61,912 nt of DNA from Paenibacillus marchantiophytorum (GCF_014640555.1 NZ_BMHE01000047.1:1-61912), one strand, 5' to 3'. Numbered from the stretch's first letter, positions 8,850 through 18,180 are shown. The notes: generated by a model not told the origin, from the sequence alone. A program made the numbers and translations.

Positions 8850-9046
8850 ATAAAAACAACACAGAAATTAAATTGTGTCTTTAAGACTATCTTTCATATA
8901 TACCTCATCTTTCCAGTTGAATTATAAGTTAACAATAGTCATATGAAAAGAGCTTTTGGTAAATTTTGTGTCGATATTAGGCAATTCTTTGTCTAAAACA
9001 AGGATGAACAACCAATTCATGTCGAATTAAGTCGAATCATAAAGTT

Positions 9047-10405
9047 TTATCTATTGAAAACATGAAGCTCCATTACTGGCTTGCGCTCGAATAGGGTACT
9101 AGACCAGAATCGAATTTCACTATCGGTCAGTATAATTCGACTATTCTCAATACTACCTACTTTGATTTGGGTCGGAATCCCCGATACATAGGTCATATCC
9201 TGATTTAGAAAACCAAATTTATAGGACGAACCTTGACCATCCATGTATAAGTAGTACAAATTACCTTCATGAAACCATTTCAAAGGATTACCCATGGCTG
9301 TAGGACTAATCTTTTCAACCAAATCATTACCCTTAGAATCATAGAGAAGATCACCAGTATCAATTTTCAGCTGTTTATAACCGTTATCCGTTAGGATATA
9401 GAGAATTTTCTTGGCAGATGAATAGATGTAACTAGTGTTTATACCACTTTGGGGAAGAATCTTGAATATATCTTTGACTTCGATATAATTATTGCTCTCC
9501 CAGTAGCCATTGCTTGTCTTATAGATTCGATAGTCGCCGCCACTGCCATAAAGTAAATTCATTTCACCATCTATGTAGACGGGATTAATACTCTCGACTT
9601 TATTGGTTGGATAGGACATCTTAAAAATGTAGGATTCGTTGCTAAATCCATACTCATTTGAAGTTATCTTCTTGAGCCCCACATCATCTCTCCAATAGAA
9701 CGATCCATCTTCGAAGAAATAGGAATACCTTACGATCTGACTATCTCGTCGCTGACTCGACATCAATTGATTTTTAATGATCCATTTCCCATCTTTGGCC
9801 ACGGAGACATATATATTCGTCAAGGCTGTCTGGGTCCATGGAAACTGTTCCTCTTTAACCCACATTGCATAGGTATAGCCATTCTTCTCGCTGATGTAAG
9901 GTTGCGTGTAACTTGGAAATTTAGGCGTGTAGTCTAGGTCTATGAAACTTTCCCCAGCGTAAGGCTTGTAGCTCCCTTTTTTTTCTACGCCATTCGTAAT
10001 ATCGACATAGTTAGAGCTTTCATACCATTTTACGATCTTCCCCGATGATTCACTGATGAATCTCAAAGGTACCATGGTACTTCCATTCCTAATTTGCGGA
10101 ACAACCTGAAGCTCTTTCGTAGTTTGATTGACGATGGCATATTTATTGCCAAGAAATAAATCAATAACAAGATCATTTTTCTTACCGCTAATCTTACGGG
10201 TTTGTTCATCCCACGTCACAGTTAAACCCATTTTCTCGAAAACAGGTCTGAACTGAACCATTAGCGTCCCATCTATCATGACTGGCTTCACATCGAAATC
10301 AATTTTAGTACCTAAATAGTAAACACCTATCTCATTCTCCGCATAGACCTTATGCGTACTTGCCATGCTTAACACAATCAGGATTAACACGATTAATTTC
10401 CTCAT
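9047..10405 (-). CDS. Secreted stalk-domain (copper amine oxidase N-like) protein
   Basis: This 452-residue exported protein has a signal peptide at residues 1-22 (MRKLIVLILIV...THKVYA). A copper-amine-oxidase-N type domain follows at about residues 25-120. Its two diagnostic pieces are visible: MIDGTLMVQFRPVFEKMGL with TVTWDEQTRKIS, and NGSTMVPLRFISESSG. The rest is rich in W, Y and beta strands and could be a propeller-like domain. The start at 10405 is preferred over a GTG 12 bases earlier because the AAAGGGTGAT box is then properly spaced. It lies between the WXG100 gene, across a terminator, and the SAF-protein gene. It may be an envelope component or substrate of the locus. Confidence 0.75.
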   Translation of the reverse strand: MRKLIVLILIVLSMASTHKVYAENEIGVYYLGTKIDFDVKPVMIDGTLMVQFRPVFEKMGLTVTWDEQTRKISGKKNDLVIDLFLGNKYAIVNQTTKELQVVPQIRNGSTMVPLRFISESSGKIVKWYESSNYVDITNGVEKKGSYKPYAGESFIDLDYTPKFPSYTQPYISEKNGYTYAMWVKEEQFPWTQTALTNIYVSVAKDGKWIIKNQLMSSQRRDSQIVRYSYFFEDGSFYWRDDVGLKKITSNEYGFSNESYIFKMSYPTNKVESINPVYIDGEMNLLYGSGGDYRIYKTSNGYWESNNYIEVKDIFKILPQSGINTSYIYSSAKKILYILTDNGYKQLKIDTGDLLYDSKGNDLVEKISPTAMGNPLKWFHEGNLYYLYMDGQGSSYKFGFLNQDMTYVSGIPTQIKVGSIENSRIILTDSEIRFWSSTLFERKPVMELHVFNR

Positions 10406-10449
10406 CAACCCTATCACCCTTTCTAAACCCCTACGGTCATTATGAGCCT

Positions 10450-10478
10450 AAAAAAAAGCCGTGCATTGGCTGCACAGC
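10450..10478 (-). terminator. Rho-independent terminator after the WXG100 gene
   Basis: Minus strand GCTGTGCA-GCCAA-TGCACGGC (8-bp stem, one G-U) followed by eight T residues. It separates the type VII core transcript from the stalk-domain gene. Confidence 0.75.
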
Positions 10479-10494
10479 AATTCTCTTCATCCTA

Positions 10495-10791
10495 TTAAAA
10501 TTTCTTGATTGCACTCTGAATGGCTTCGTCTGCTGTCCTATAGTGGCCTGCAGAAGCTTTTAGAAATAATGAATAGTCTTCGAGCATTTTCGAGAAATTA
10601 TCGAATGTTTGCTTTAATTCTTTAAACTTGTCTGCAAATTGTTTCTGTGCAGTACTGTCCCAAGCATTTGATAATCCGTCAATCGTAGTATTTGCTTGAA
10701 CGATCATCCTATCAAAACTATCCTTATGCCCCGCCATTTCTTTTGACTTGCCCTCAAGTAAGTGATAGTCCACTTTTAAATATTCTGTCAT
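10495..10791 (-). CDS. WXG100-family type VII secreted protein
   Basis: This 98-residue helical-hairpin protein has the family length of about 100 and a central W-D-S-T-A-Q turn (about residues 38-43) at the place of the usual WxG. A C-terminal Y-R-T-A-D matches the YxxxD/E secretion signal of type VII substrates. The start at 10791 is chosen because GGAGGG lies 10 bases upstream; a TTG 18 bases earlier would lie before that ribosome site. WXG100 proteins are exported as dimers by EssC-type ATPases. It lies downstream of a second WXG-like gene and the EssC gene, so it is the likely substrate or structural partner. Confidence 0.88.
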   Translation of the reverse strand: MTEYLKVDYHLLEGKSKEMAGHKDSFDRMIVQANTTIDGLSNAWDSTAQKQFADKFKELKQTFDNFSKMLEDYSLFLKASAGHYRTADEAIQSAIKKF

Positions 10792-10881
10792 CTTATCCAA
10801 TCCCTCCAATAATAAATTTATGATATCAACTCTTCAAATTTAAAAAGAGTAATAACCCATCAAAGATTTTCCCTGCCTCAT

Positions 10882-11244
10882 TTACGCTTTTCGTGATTGT
10901 GTATTCGATTGTGCTTGTGCATAAGCTTGTGCTTGTGCATAGGCTTGCGCTTGTGCTTGAGCCCTTACTGCAGCTTGTCTTTGTTGCTCTTGCCTAATCT
11001 CTTCCCCTTGCAGGGTTGTTGCGATGCCTTGAATCCTGCTTTGGAGGGATTGCAGCAAGCGTGTGACACTATCACAATCTCGTATCCATTCATCGCACTT
11101 CCCTTGAAATTCAGCCTGTCCCAGTTTATTCCAATAACTTGAAGTGTCCTTGGACTTCGATCTCATCTCATTTGCTAGATTAGTAGCACTAGTAATTATG
11201 GGGTTAAGCTTAGTAGCCGCAGCGAAAGCATAGGTTGAGTTCAT
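10882..11244 (-). CDS. WXG100-like small protein with Ala-Gln repeat tail
   Basis: This 120-residue protein is predicted all-helical. Near residues 38-42 it has Y-W-N-K-L-G, similar in position to a WxG turn but with extra spacing, followed by a charged helix with two cysteines. The C-terminal 35 residues are a Q/A-rich tail with repeats of AQAQAYAQ. The gene starts at 11244 inside the stop of the preceding gene (ATGA), so translation is coupled. No clear YxxxD/E signal is present at the end. It may be the partner of the downstream WXG100 protein in a heterodimer. WXG100 membership is inferred from length, helices and context. Confidence 0.6.
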   Translation of the reverse strand: MNSTYAFAAATKLNPIITSATNLANEMRSKSKDTSSYWNKLGQAEFQGKCDEWIRDCDSVTRLLQSLQSRIQGIATTLQGEEIRQEQQRQAAVRAQAQAQAYAQAQAYAQAQSNTQSRKA

Positions 11245-11915
11245 ACGATCACTCCTAAATCCATCACATAGTGGACCAACTTATTCATCATTCCATCGTA
11301 ATCTATCGGGATAAGTCGAAATTTATGGCTTTCACCATCGGAATCTGCCTCTAATTGCGCATACAGCAGCGTTGAATCCTTCTTAATAAAACTTAACTCG
11401 CTAACATCGATAATTTCGTTTTCTTGGATCTTATAAGAAATTAGCGTACAGGAGTCTGCGCCTGCTTCTTCGCCTTGCGACTCCACTGTTAGTCCTTTTC
11501 TTTCAACAATAATCGCCAGTAAATCATGAGCAGCCCATATTTGCTGAAGCAGATAGACATCTTGTTCTTTTCTCACTAATTCCACGATATTGTTATCATG
11601 TAGAAAGTATTGGAAGTGAAACTCCTCGCCATGCATACCTACTGTCTGTGTGATGACTCTATCCGCATAGGCGATAGCACTTAACAGCGTATGAAAGTCT
11701 TCTTGAATCTTCACTGTTCCATCGAAATTAACTTGAATGAGAGATTTGCCCTCAAGCTTCCGTATAACTTGATCTACGAACTTCCGAACCTCCGGAAGCG
11801 ACATCTCCGCTAACCCATCAAACTCAATGCCAGGGAGCGTTTTACCCCCAATAAGTGCAATGAGATAACAGAGTTCGCTAGTTGAAAGAGAATTCTTGCT
11901 AAGTATGCTGTTCAT
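11241..11915 (-). CDS. Type VII locus protein of unknown function, 224 aa
   Basis: It starts at ATG 11915 after GGAGGTAACT. The protein is soluble and acidic with no signal or membrane segment. Residues 1-70 look like a winged-helix or helical domain (LSTSELCYLIALIGG, then VRKFVDQVIRKLEGK), followed by an alpha/beta part. Its place between EssC and the WXG-like genes recalls loci where a small cytosolic protein binds secretion substrates, as EspG does in mycobacteria. I see no decisive sequence match to EspG, so this is only a structural analogy. It is coupled to the downstream WXG-like gene through a 4-base overlap. Confidence 0.5.
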   Translation of the reverse strand: MNSILSKNSLSTSELCYLIALIGGKTLPGIEFDGLAEMSLPEVRKFVDQVIRKLEGKSLIQVNFDGTVKIQEDFHTLLSAIAYADRVITQTVGMHGEEFHFQYFLHDNNIVELVRKEQDVYLLQQIWAAHDLLAIIVERKGLTVESQGEEAGADSCTLISYKIQENEIIDVSELSFIKKDSTLLYAQLEADSDGESHKFRLIPIDYDGMMNKLVHYVMDLGVIV

Positions 11916-11964
11916 AGTTACCTCCAACAACTTATTCCCATTTTAGTTAAAATATTGATATTCG

Positions 11965-14900
11965 TCAACATTGCTCATAATTCGACACAAGTTTGATTTT
12001 TATTTTTTGATTTTGTCGAATCAGCCAGCCAATATCTTCGCCTAATTCTCGGTTCTGTTCGGAGTATGACATACCCATCAATTCTTGATTGAAAGCCGTG
12101 TGTTGCTGCAGCGTACCCCCTGTAAGAATCGCATTTTTTTGTTCAATTAATGCGCTCAGGAAGTTGAATGAATTTTTCAATCTGTTCAAATCACCTGCCA
12201 GTGAACTAACGAACATATAGATGCCAAGACCTTTTCCGTACCGAGCCATTCTCTCCAAATTCTGTTTGACCTCATCGTTTAGAAGTGATTCAGACTCTTG
12301 TAAGCTAGGCATACATATTAGCTGCATGGGATAGTGATCATGTATAAACTTGATCTCATTAAACGTCTCAGGATCATCCAGATTTGCTGCTGCCTCACGT
12401 GCTGCATTCTTTCTGTTCTGAAGCTCATCAATGATTTGATTGATACAGATTTGCACTGCTTCTTCGGAAGTCAGATAGGATTCTATGTCTCCCGACTTTT
12501 TGAGCTTCTGCAGTGGAGATACTGCACCCTCAATGACATGAATGTTAAGATGATGGGTGTTAAATAACTTGTTCCAAATCTGGATCCAAGCATGCATCAT
12601 CTGCTGATTCTGAACATCATCGGTATAGGAGAAGACACAACTAAAGAAATCTTTGGACTTCAAGGCAACCGGGAAGGTACTCTCTAAATCTAACCCGATT
12701 GGGAATGGAGCAGGACCATCTAACTCCACATGACTTTCCTCATTTTGTGCAAAGCGATTCATTAACTCTTGAACACTTAATTTCTTAGGAATGTTCGGTA
12801 TTTTCCTCGCCCTTTTGCCTTCCCAACCCTCATTTAACTGCTTGCCCATCGTCCGAATGCCTAGTGTCATTTCTTCATCGTTAGTGCCGAAGTTGGGAAG
12901 TGCCGTTTGGAACTCTAAGGGAACATCCAATTTCACCAATCCCCGTCCGGGTACATGCAATGGTTCAACAGTCGTCCTACCGACAAGAGAATAATAATCC
13001 GATTTATCCGCCATTTGCAGCGTAATGACTTGTCTCACATTCTGCGTAATTTTATAAGAAAAGGCATTGCTCGTTGTTCCAGTTAGGATAAGATGAACCC
13101 CATAGTTTCCACCTTCACGTAGGAAAGTAACCAATTGTCCCACGTAATCATTATAATTCTCTGAATAGGCCGTAAAATTATCAATAAAGACTACGATCGC
13201 CGGTATTTTGGAGGCGGTTATTTGACGATAGGCGAATATATTCCCCACACCTACAGTTGCAAATAATCGTTTGCGTTCATCCAGCTCATCCGCCAGCATT
13301 TTCAACAATTTTATAAGCTTATCCTCATCTTCTAAATAAACTACGTCACCTAGCTGTGGCAGTTCATGGAAAACAGCAAGCGTTCGAGATCCATAATCCA
13401 ACACATACATATGGAGTTCATCCGCTGTATAAGAAGTAGCAAGGGAGGTTATCATCGACTTGATTAAAGTCGTTTTTCCGCTATTGGGCGCACCATAAAT
13501 AAGAAGATGACCTTCTTTGCCTAGATCAAGCTGAAGTGCGAATTGACTTTGTGCGGCCGGGTGATCAACAATCCCAATCGTAACTACCAGCCCATCTACA
13601 GAAGAGACTGCCTTCAGTTTCTCACCAACTTGATTGTATAACAATCCGCATTCTTCTAAGGCTATTCGTTCCGGTAATGGATCTAGCCATAGAGGCTGTA
13701 CGGGCTTAATGTCCTTCTCTTTGGCTTCTTTAATAATATGTGAAACTACGGCATCTAATTGTGTGGGCGGCTTCTCCGACTGCGGTTGGTCATCCTTGGA
13801 CCCAATCTGCGTCCTATTCCCATTCTTACCTACTTTAAATACAACGGGTACAGAACTTTTCTGTTGTTTAATTTCATATGGCGCTCCACTCCATGCCGAT
13901 TGGAATAAGGAAAAGAGCTCATTATTTCCAACTTGCAGATAGCCACGTCCTCGTTCCTTAATGTCCGCTGCTTCCGGCCTCTTCAGCATCTCTTGGCTGT
14001 CCGAAATATCCTGAACCTTCAAACAAAGCTTGAATCTGGAGTTGCTCCATATTTGATCATTTACTACGCCCGACGGTTTCTGTGTGGCGAGTACAAGGTG
14101 AATCCCAAGACTCCTGCCTACACGAGCAGCACTAATGAGTTCAACCATGAATTCGGGCTGGTCAGATTTCAACTCTGCGAACTCATCGACAATGATAATT
14201 AAATGCGGTAGCGGTTCTTTCGCAGAGCCCTCTCTATAATTCACCATGTAAGCATCAATGCTGTTCACACCAATTTGTCCGAAAAGAAGCTGTCTTCTCT
14301 TCAACTCACTTTTGATGGATACTAAGGAACGACTAATTTCATTGCCACCCAGATTGGTAATCGTTCCAACCAGATGCGGCAATCCTCGGAAGGCATTCGC
14401 CATGCCACCACCTTTGTAGTCAACTAATACCATAGCAACTTCATGAGGATGATAATTGACAGCTAACGCAAGGATTAGCGATTGCAGCAATTCACTTTTA
14501 CCTGAGCCTGTTGTTCCTGCAACAAGTCCATGTGGACCATAAGATTTCTCGTGCATATCAAAAATGAATAACTTCCCGCCACTCGCTTTCCCAAGAGGCA
14601 CACCCAAAGAGCGATCTGCCTGGTTAATGTTCCAGCGTTTCAGGATCTGCAAGTCAGCTACTTGATCCACTTGAAATATTTCCAGAAAAGTCACTAGCAA
14701 AGGAATTTTATTCTTTCCACCTGTTTCTTTCAGCTTAATTGGTGATAAATAGCGTGCGAATTGTTCGGCTTTGGCTTTACTTACATAATCGGGTTCAAAC
14801 ATCCGCCCATACTCCTTCAGACTATGGGTTAAATCTCTTCGCACATAGCCCTCTTTGTCTACAGCCTCAATAATGGTCTGACAGTTTAACGGCAAATCCA

Positions 14901-15975
14901 AATCAACACGTTCGGATAAGAATATACTCGTTAACCCCAAGGAAGATTGTGTTGAGAGTAAGTAACTAAAAAAGTCGAGATTCTCCAATAACTCAGGATT
15001 CAAGACAAAGAAAATATAATGGGGGAGCCTATTTTGATTACTTGCCTCAGAATACCCATTTTTTCGAGATTCTCTAGCTTTCAACTGCTGCTGTAAATCT
15101 TCGGTAATTTGGAGAACATCATATGGCGTTGATGCCATATATTTCACACTTCGATCATCGTTCCATACATGCGGCAGCCATCTTAGCCACTCCCATTCCA
15201 ACTGCTCTTCCGGCGGGTACACGAATACCGTTTTCACCTCATCATAGCCGTGATGAGTACTGATATGAATTACAATCGCGTTAATAAGCTCACGTAATTT
15301 CTCGCGTTTTCCGACTAGTCCTAATAACCCAATTTCACGAAAGGGTATAGCAAATGGAATGCCTGAAACCTGATTTACGGGCTCACATTGCTTTTTAAGT
15401 TCCGTCAAGAGAATATTCTCTTCGCCTGTAGATTTATTCATTTCAGGGAAAATCGTCTTCATCTGCAGCAATTGTGTGCCAATGCCTAGACGTGTATGCA
15501 GGAAATCAGTTTCAATTGATGTTCGTTCCCACAAGGCTTTACCTAAATTGCTTGTAATTTCTATACAACTCTCAATGCTAGGATGGACAAGGTGCATAAC
15601 TTCGCGCTGCTTCGCATTAGCATTCTGCAAAGCCTGTACTAGCGAAATACTATATTGTCTGTACTTGAGTTTTTTCTCGTTTTCTGATTTCGCATGTTTA
15701 CGCAGAGATACGAAATAACTTAACAACGCTACGAGAATCGTTACAATTGTCATGCCCACAACCGAGAAAATAATCTTCCTGGACTTCATAACAACAGAAG
15801 TTAGAATCGACATCATCATCATAGCAATAGGCGGGAAGAGCATATTCAGCCAAGATATGGCAGGTTTGTTCGCTTTGCTTGGCGGTGTTTCAATTTCTAC
15901 GTCACCAACTAAATACGAGGGTACAATTCTAGGCGTTCGTTGAACCATTAATTCTTGACGTTCTTTATTTATCAC
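11965..15975 (-). CDS. essC: EssC/YukB-type FtsK-SpoIIIE secretion ATPase
   Basis: This 1336-residue protein is the motor of a Firmicute type VII secretion system. Two membrane helices (about residues 42-62 and 68-90) precede tandem ATPase domains. D1 has Walker A GTTGSGKS near residue 488 and Walker B IIIVDEFAEL near 595. D2 has Walker A GAPNSGKT near 828 but Walker B reads VVFIDNF, with Asn at the catalytic Glu position. A third domain after about residue 1090 has no intact P-loop. The two N-terminal FHA domains of Staphylococcus EssC (about 1480 residues) are missing. The GTG start follows GGAGG at 7 bases. It lies 34 bases after the YukD-like gene. Confidence 0.92.
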   Translation of the reverse strand: MINKERQELMVQRTPRIVPSYLVGDVEIETPPSKANKPAISWLNMLFPPIAMMMMSILTSVVMKSRKIIFSVVGMTIVTILVALLSYFVSLRKHAKSENEKKLKYRQYSISLVQALQNANAKQREVMHLVHPSIESCIEITSNLGKALWERTSIETDFLHTRLGIGTQLLQMKTIFPEMNKSTGEENILLTELKKQCEPVNQVSGIPFAIPFREIGLLGLVGKREKLRELINAIVIHISTHHGYDEVKTVFVYPPEEQLEWEWLRWLPHVWNDDRSVKYMASTPYDVLQITEDLQQQLKARESRKNGYSEASNQNRLPHYIFFVLNPELLENLDFFSYLLSTQSSLGLTSIFLSERVDLDLPLNCQTIIEAVDKEGYVRRDLTHSLKEYGRMFEPDYVSKAKAEQFARYLSPIKLKETGGKNKIPLLVTFLEIFQVDQVADLQILKRWNINQADRSLGVPLGKASGGKLFIFDMHEKSYGPHGLVAGTTGSGKSELLQSLILALAVNYHPHEVAMVLVDYKGGGMANAFRGLPHLVGTITNLGGNEISRSLVSIKSELKRRQLLFGQIGVNSIDAYMVNYREGSAKEPLPHLIIIVDEFAELKSDQPEFMVELISAARVGRSLGIHLVLATQKPSGVVNDQIWSNSRFKLCLKVQDISDSQEMLKRPEAADIKERGRGYLQVGNNELFSLFQSAWSGAPYEIKQQKSSVPVVFKVGKNGNRTQIGSKDDQPQSEKPPTQLDAVVSHIIKEAKEKDIKPVQPLWLDPLPERIALEECGLLYNQVGEKLKAVSSVDGLVVTIGIVDHPAAQSQFALQLDLGKEGHLLIYGAPNSGKTTLIKSMITSLATSYTADELHMYVLDYGSRTLAVFHELPQLGDVVYLEDEDKLIKLLKMLADELDERKRLFATVGVGNIFAYRQITASKIPAIVVFIDNFTAYSENYNDYVGQLVTFLREGGNYGVHLILTGTTSNAFSYKITQNVRQVITLQMADKSDYYSLVGRTTVEPLHVPGRGLVKLDVPLEFQTALPNFGTNDEEMTLGIRTMGKQLNEGWEGKRARKIPNIPKKLSVQELMNRFAQNEESHVELDGPAPFPIGLDLESTFPVALKSKDFFSCVFSYTDDVQNQQMMHAWIQIWNKLFNTHHLNIHVIEGAVSPLQKLKKSGDIESYLTSEEAVQICINQIIDELQNRKNAAREAAANLDDPETFNEIKFIHDHYPMQLICMPSLQESESLLNDEVKQNLERMARYGKGLGIYMFVSSLAGDLNRLKNSFNFLSALIEQKNAILTGGTLQQHTAFNQELMGMSYSEQNRELGEDIGWLIRQNQKIKIKLVSNYEQC

Positions 15976-16009
15976 CAGGATGCCTCCAACATGTTAATAT
16001 AAAGCCTGA

Positions 16010-17245
16010 TTAGCCAGGTACACGAATTAGCAAACCAATACTAATGGCTAGAATTGTAATGACCGCCGCAATAAGTGCAAAGATAACAAATCCCGATCGA
16101 CGCACATGAAATCTTTTCTTAATGGAGAAAAAGTGACTAACCCACTTCACTGTTTGAGCATCCGGATAAATGGGGTCAGCACAATTAGGTAGAATTGTAA
16201 TGGTGGAGTCCGTAAATTCCTTCTGCAATTCTTTCGCGACATCATCCTTGGATTGCAGCAGAATTAAACGCGTTCTCTTTCTTTCTTGTGAACCTAGTTC
16301 TTGCAACAAGGTATGCAGCCGATCTATTTTCCATCGCGCACCGTTCGCAACTAGAAGGGGCATATGGGTTCGTGTCCAATCCACTTCCCGTTCTTTCTCT
16401 GGGACTACCGTAAATGCTTGATACCAAAAAATAACATGCGTATAGTCACTTTCCATTAAATCGTGAAAGTTCCACTCCGCGTGGGGTCTCATGTAATCTA
16501 CCCCTTCGAAATCAAATAGCTCCGAAGACGTATCCTCTTTCTCCCCTTCAAATATCATTCTTTCGATAGACTCTATTTCTTGCGATGACTCCGCGCAAAC
16601 TAGCGGTCTATAGCCTAACTTAACCAACGAAGAAGCCAAGGTGAAGACACAATTACTTACATCCACTTCTGTATCTGCTCCGCATAGACCAATAAGCAGT
16701 GGTCCGTGCAGGACATTAGAACTATTAACGTTAATCTCAATCGGATTATTAGCTGCTCTTCTAGCTTTTGTTAGAATCGGATCTGTTGCCTGCTCCTCAA
16801 CTGGATTGTTATTTAGCTCCTCATCTGACTGACTGGCTTCTTTATTCTTATTCTTAGAACGAAGAAGGAGATCCTTAATAGCATTCCCAAAGCTTTCATT
16901 GGCCTTTGCTTTCCTAAGCTTCTTATCCTTGGCTTTCTTCTCTTCTTCACTTAATTCCGCTTCAACTTCGGGTTGTTGCTTTATTTGGGTAGAAATTCGA
17001 AGATAGCCCCCGCCGATCACGGCCAAATCCTTTAAACATTGGTCCATAGGAATGACTTGCCAGTTTAACTCGGGTCCAGCAACTTGAATTTCGTAATAAA
17101 CATCCTCATTAGCAATTTGGCTTTCAATTTCTAATATCAGTAATAGTTGTGGCAAATAGTCACTCATTGTAATGTCATCTTCAAGAGCGATATCCATTTT
17201 ATTCATCTCGTTAGTTTCTTCAAATAATGTCAGTTCGACCAGCAT
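16010..17245 (-). CDS. YukD-like ubiquitin-fold protein fused to degenerate NTPase and membrane anchor
   Basis: This 411-residue protein is likely the first gene of the type VII operon. Residues 1-90 match the YukD/EsaB ubiquitin-like pattern (MLVELTLFEE start, then D-x-T-M-x-D-Y-L-P-x-L, ending with GGGYLRI). A charged linker of about 60 residues follows. Then comes an alpha/beta domain (about 180-375) with MinD-like strand order (HGPLLIGLCGA, RPLVCAESSQ, THVIFWYQAF) but no intact Walker A. One C-terminal membrane helix is at about 385-408. YukD is normally a stand-alone protein of about 80 residues, and EssB is absent here, so this fusion may replace it as membrane partner of EssC. The start at 17245 fits the AGAGGTG site. 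Confidence 0.7.
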   Translation of the reverse strand: MLVELTLFEETNEMNKMDIALEDDITMSDYLPQLLLILEIESQIANEDVYYEIQVAGPELNWQVIPMDQCLKDLAVIGGGYLRISTQIKQQPEVEAELSEEEKKAKDKKLRKAKANESFGNAIKDLLLRSKNKNKEASQSDEELNNNPVEEQATDPILTKARRAANNPIEINVNSSNVLHGPLLIGLCGADTEVDVSNCVFTLASSLVKLGYRPLVCAESSQEIESIERMIFEGEKEDTSSELFDFEGVDYMRPHAEWNFHDLMESDYTHVIFWYQAFTVVPEKEREVDWTRTHMPLLVANGARWKIDRLHTLLQELGSQERKRTRLILLQSKDDVAKELQKEFTDSTITILPNCADPIYPDAQTVKWVSHFFSIKKRFHVRRSGFVIFALIAAVITILAISIGLLIRVPG

Positions 17246-17444
17246 CTCATTCACCTCTGGATACACTTGTTACTTACTCACCTGATATTTATCGCATAAA
17301 TCGGTAAAATTCGCCAATATACACTAGAATAACAGATTTTATATATGTGGTAAATAAAGGGATGATTAAATCTATCTGCCTTAATTTGATCAACCTAGCA
17401 ATCTCTGCTAAGATCATCTAGGAAAATACTACTATTTTTAGGGG

Positions 17445-18146
17445 ATGACAAGGGAAATGACACTCAAAAGAATTGGACTAACATTATTATCATTCATGAT
17501 TACCTTATCTGTATCACAATCCGTTTATGCCCACCCTGGCAGAACAGATGCCAACGGAGGACATAATTGTTCGGCAGCCTCTAAGGCTAAGGGCTTGTGT
17601 ACGGGATATCATTATCACAACGGTGGATCTTCATCGGGCAGCGGCGGTGGCGGTTCTTCATCCGGGGGATCAACGTCAAATAATAAACCTGCAGAACCCG
17701 TCGAAACTGTCCCTAGCGGACAAGTTAAAGTTAGTAAGCCAACCTACAGTATTTATGTAAACGGGACTTCTGTACCTAATTCGTCCTTGGAATACCCAAT
17801 CATTTCGTATAAGGATATTACCTATTTCCCTATGACTTATAAATTCACTCAGGCGCTTGCCCTGGAAACAGTCTGGGATGCAGATGTAGGATTTGCAATC
17901 CGTAAAACGGCCAACAAAGCCGGTAAACTTGAGCTAGACAACGGCTCTACAAGCGGAAACTTGTATGCCAGCAAACCCGATTTCAATATCTATGTAAACG
18001 ACGTCTGGATTGATAATAATGCCGAAGAGTACCCTTTATTGGTATTGAATGATGTTACTTATTTCCCAATGACCTGGCACTATGCCGTGGATGAGTTAGG
18101 TTTGAACATTAAGCTTGAGAATAATGCTTTTTATATTTCAAAATAA
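17445..18146 (+). CDS. Secreted YHYH-domain protein with stalk-like repeats
   Basis: This 233-residue protein has a signal peptide to about residue 29 (ending VYAHP). Residues 30-59 carry the YHYH motif: HPGRTDANGGHNC, then a Cys and GYHYHNGG. A Gly/Ser linker follows at about 60-78. Two related beta repeats come next: YSIYVNG...EYPIISYKDITYFPMTY and FNIYVND...EYPLLVLNDVTYFPMTW. They resemble the stalk domain of Paenibacillus surface proteins. YHYH domains are found in envelope or metal-related proteins, but no activity is established here. It is transcribed divergently from the type VII operon and may be exported independently through Sec. Start choice between the two nearby ATGs is uncertain. 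Confidence 0.75.
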   Translation: MTREMTLKRIGLTLLSFMITLSVSQSVYAHPGRTDANGGHNCSAASKAKGLCTGYHYHNGGSSSGSGGGGSSSGGSTSNNKPAEPVETVPSGQVKVSKPTYSIYVNGTSVPNSSLEYPIISYKDITYFPMTYKFTQALALETVWDADVGFAIRKTANKAGKLELDNGSTSGNLYASKPDFNIYVNDVWIDNNAEEYPLLVLNDVTYFPMTWHYAVDELGLNIKLENNAFYISK

Positions 18147-18180
18147 TAACTCGGTAGAGGGATAGCCCTCCCCAATCTGT

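Noticed and set aside
10897..11142. Plus-strand frame with a leucine- and cysteine-rich repeat pattern
   Set aside because: It is the complement of the Ala-Gln repeat tail of the WXG-like gene and has no start site.
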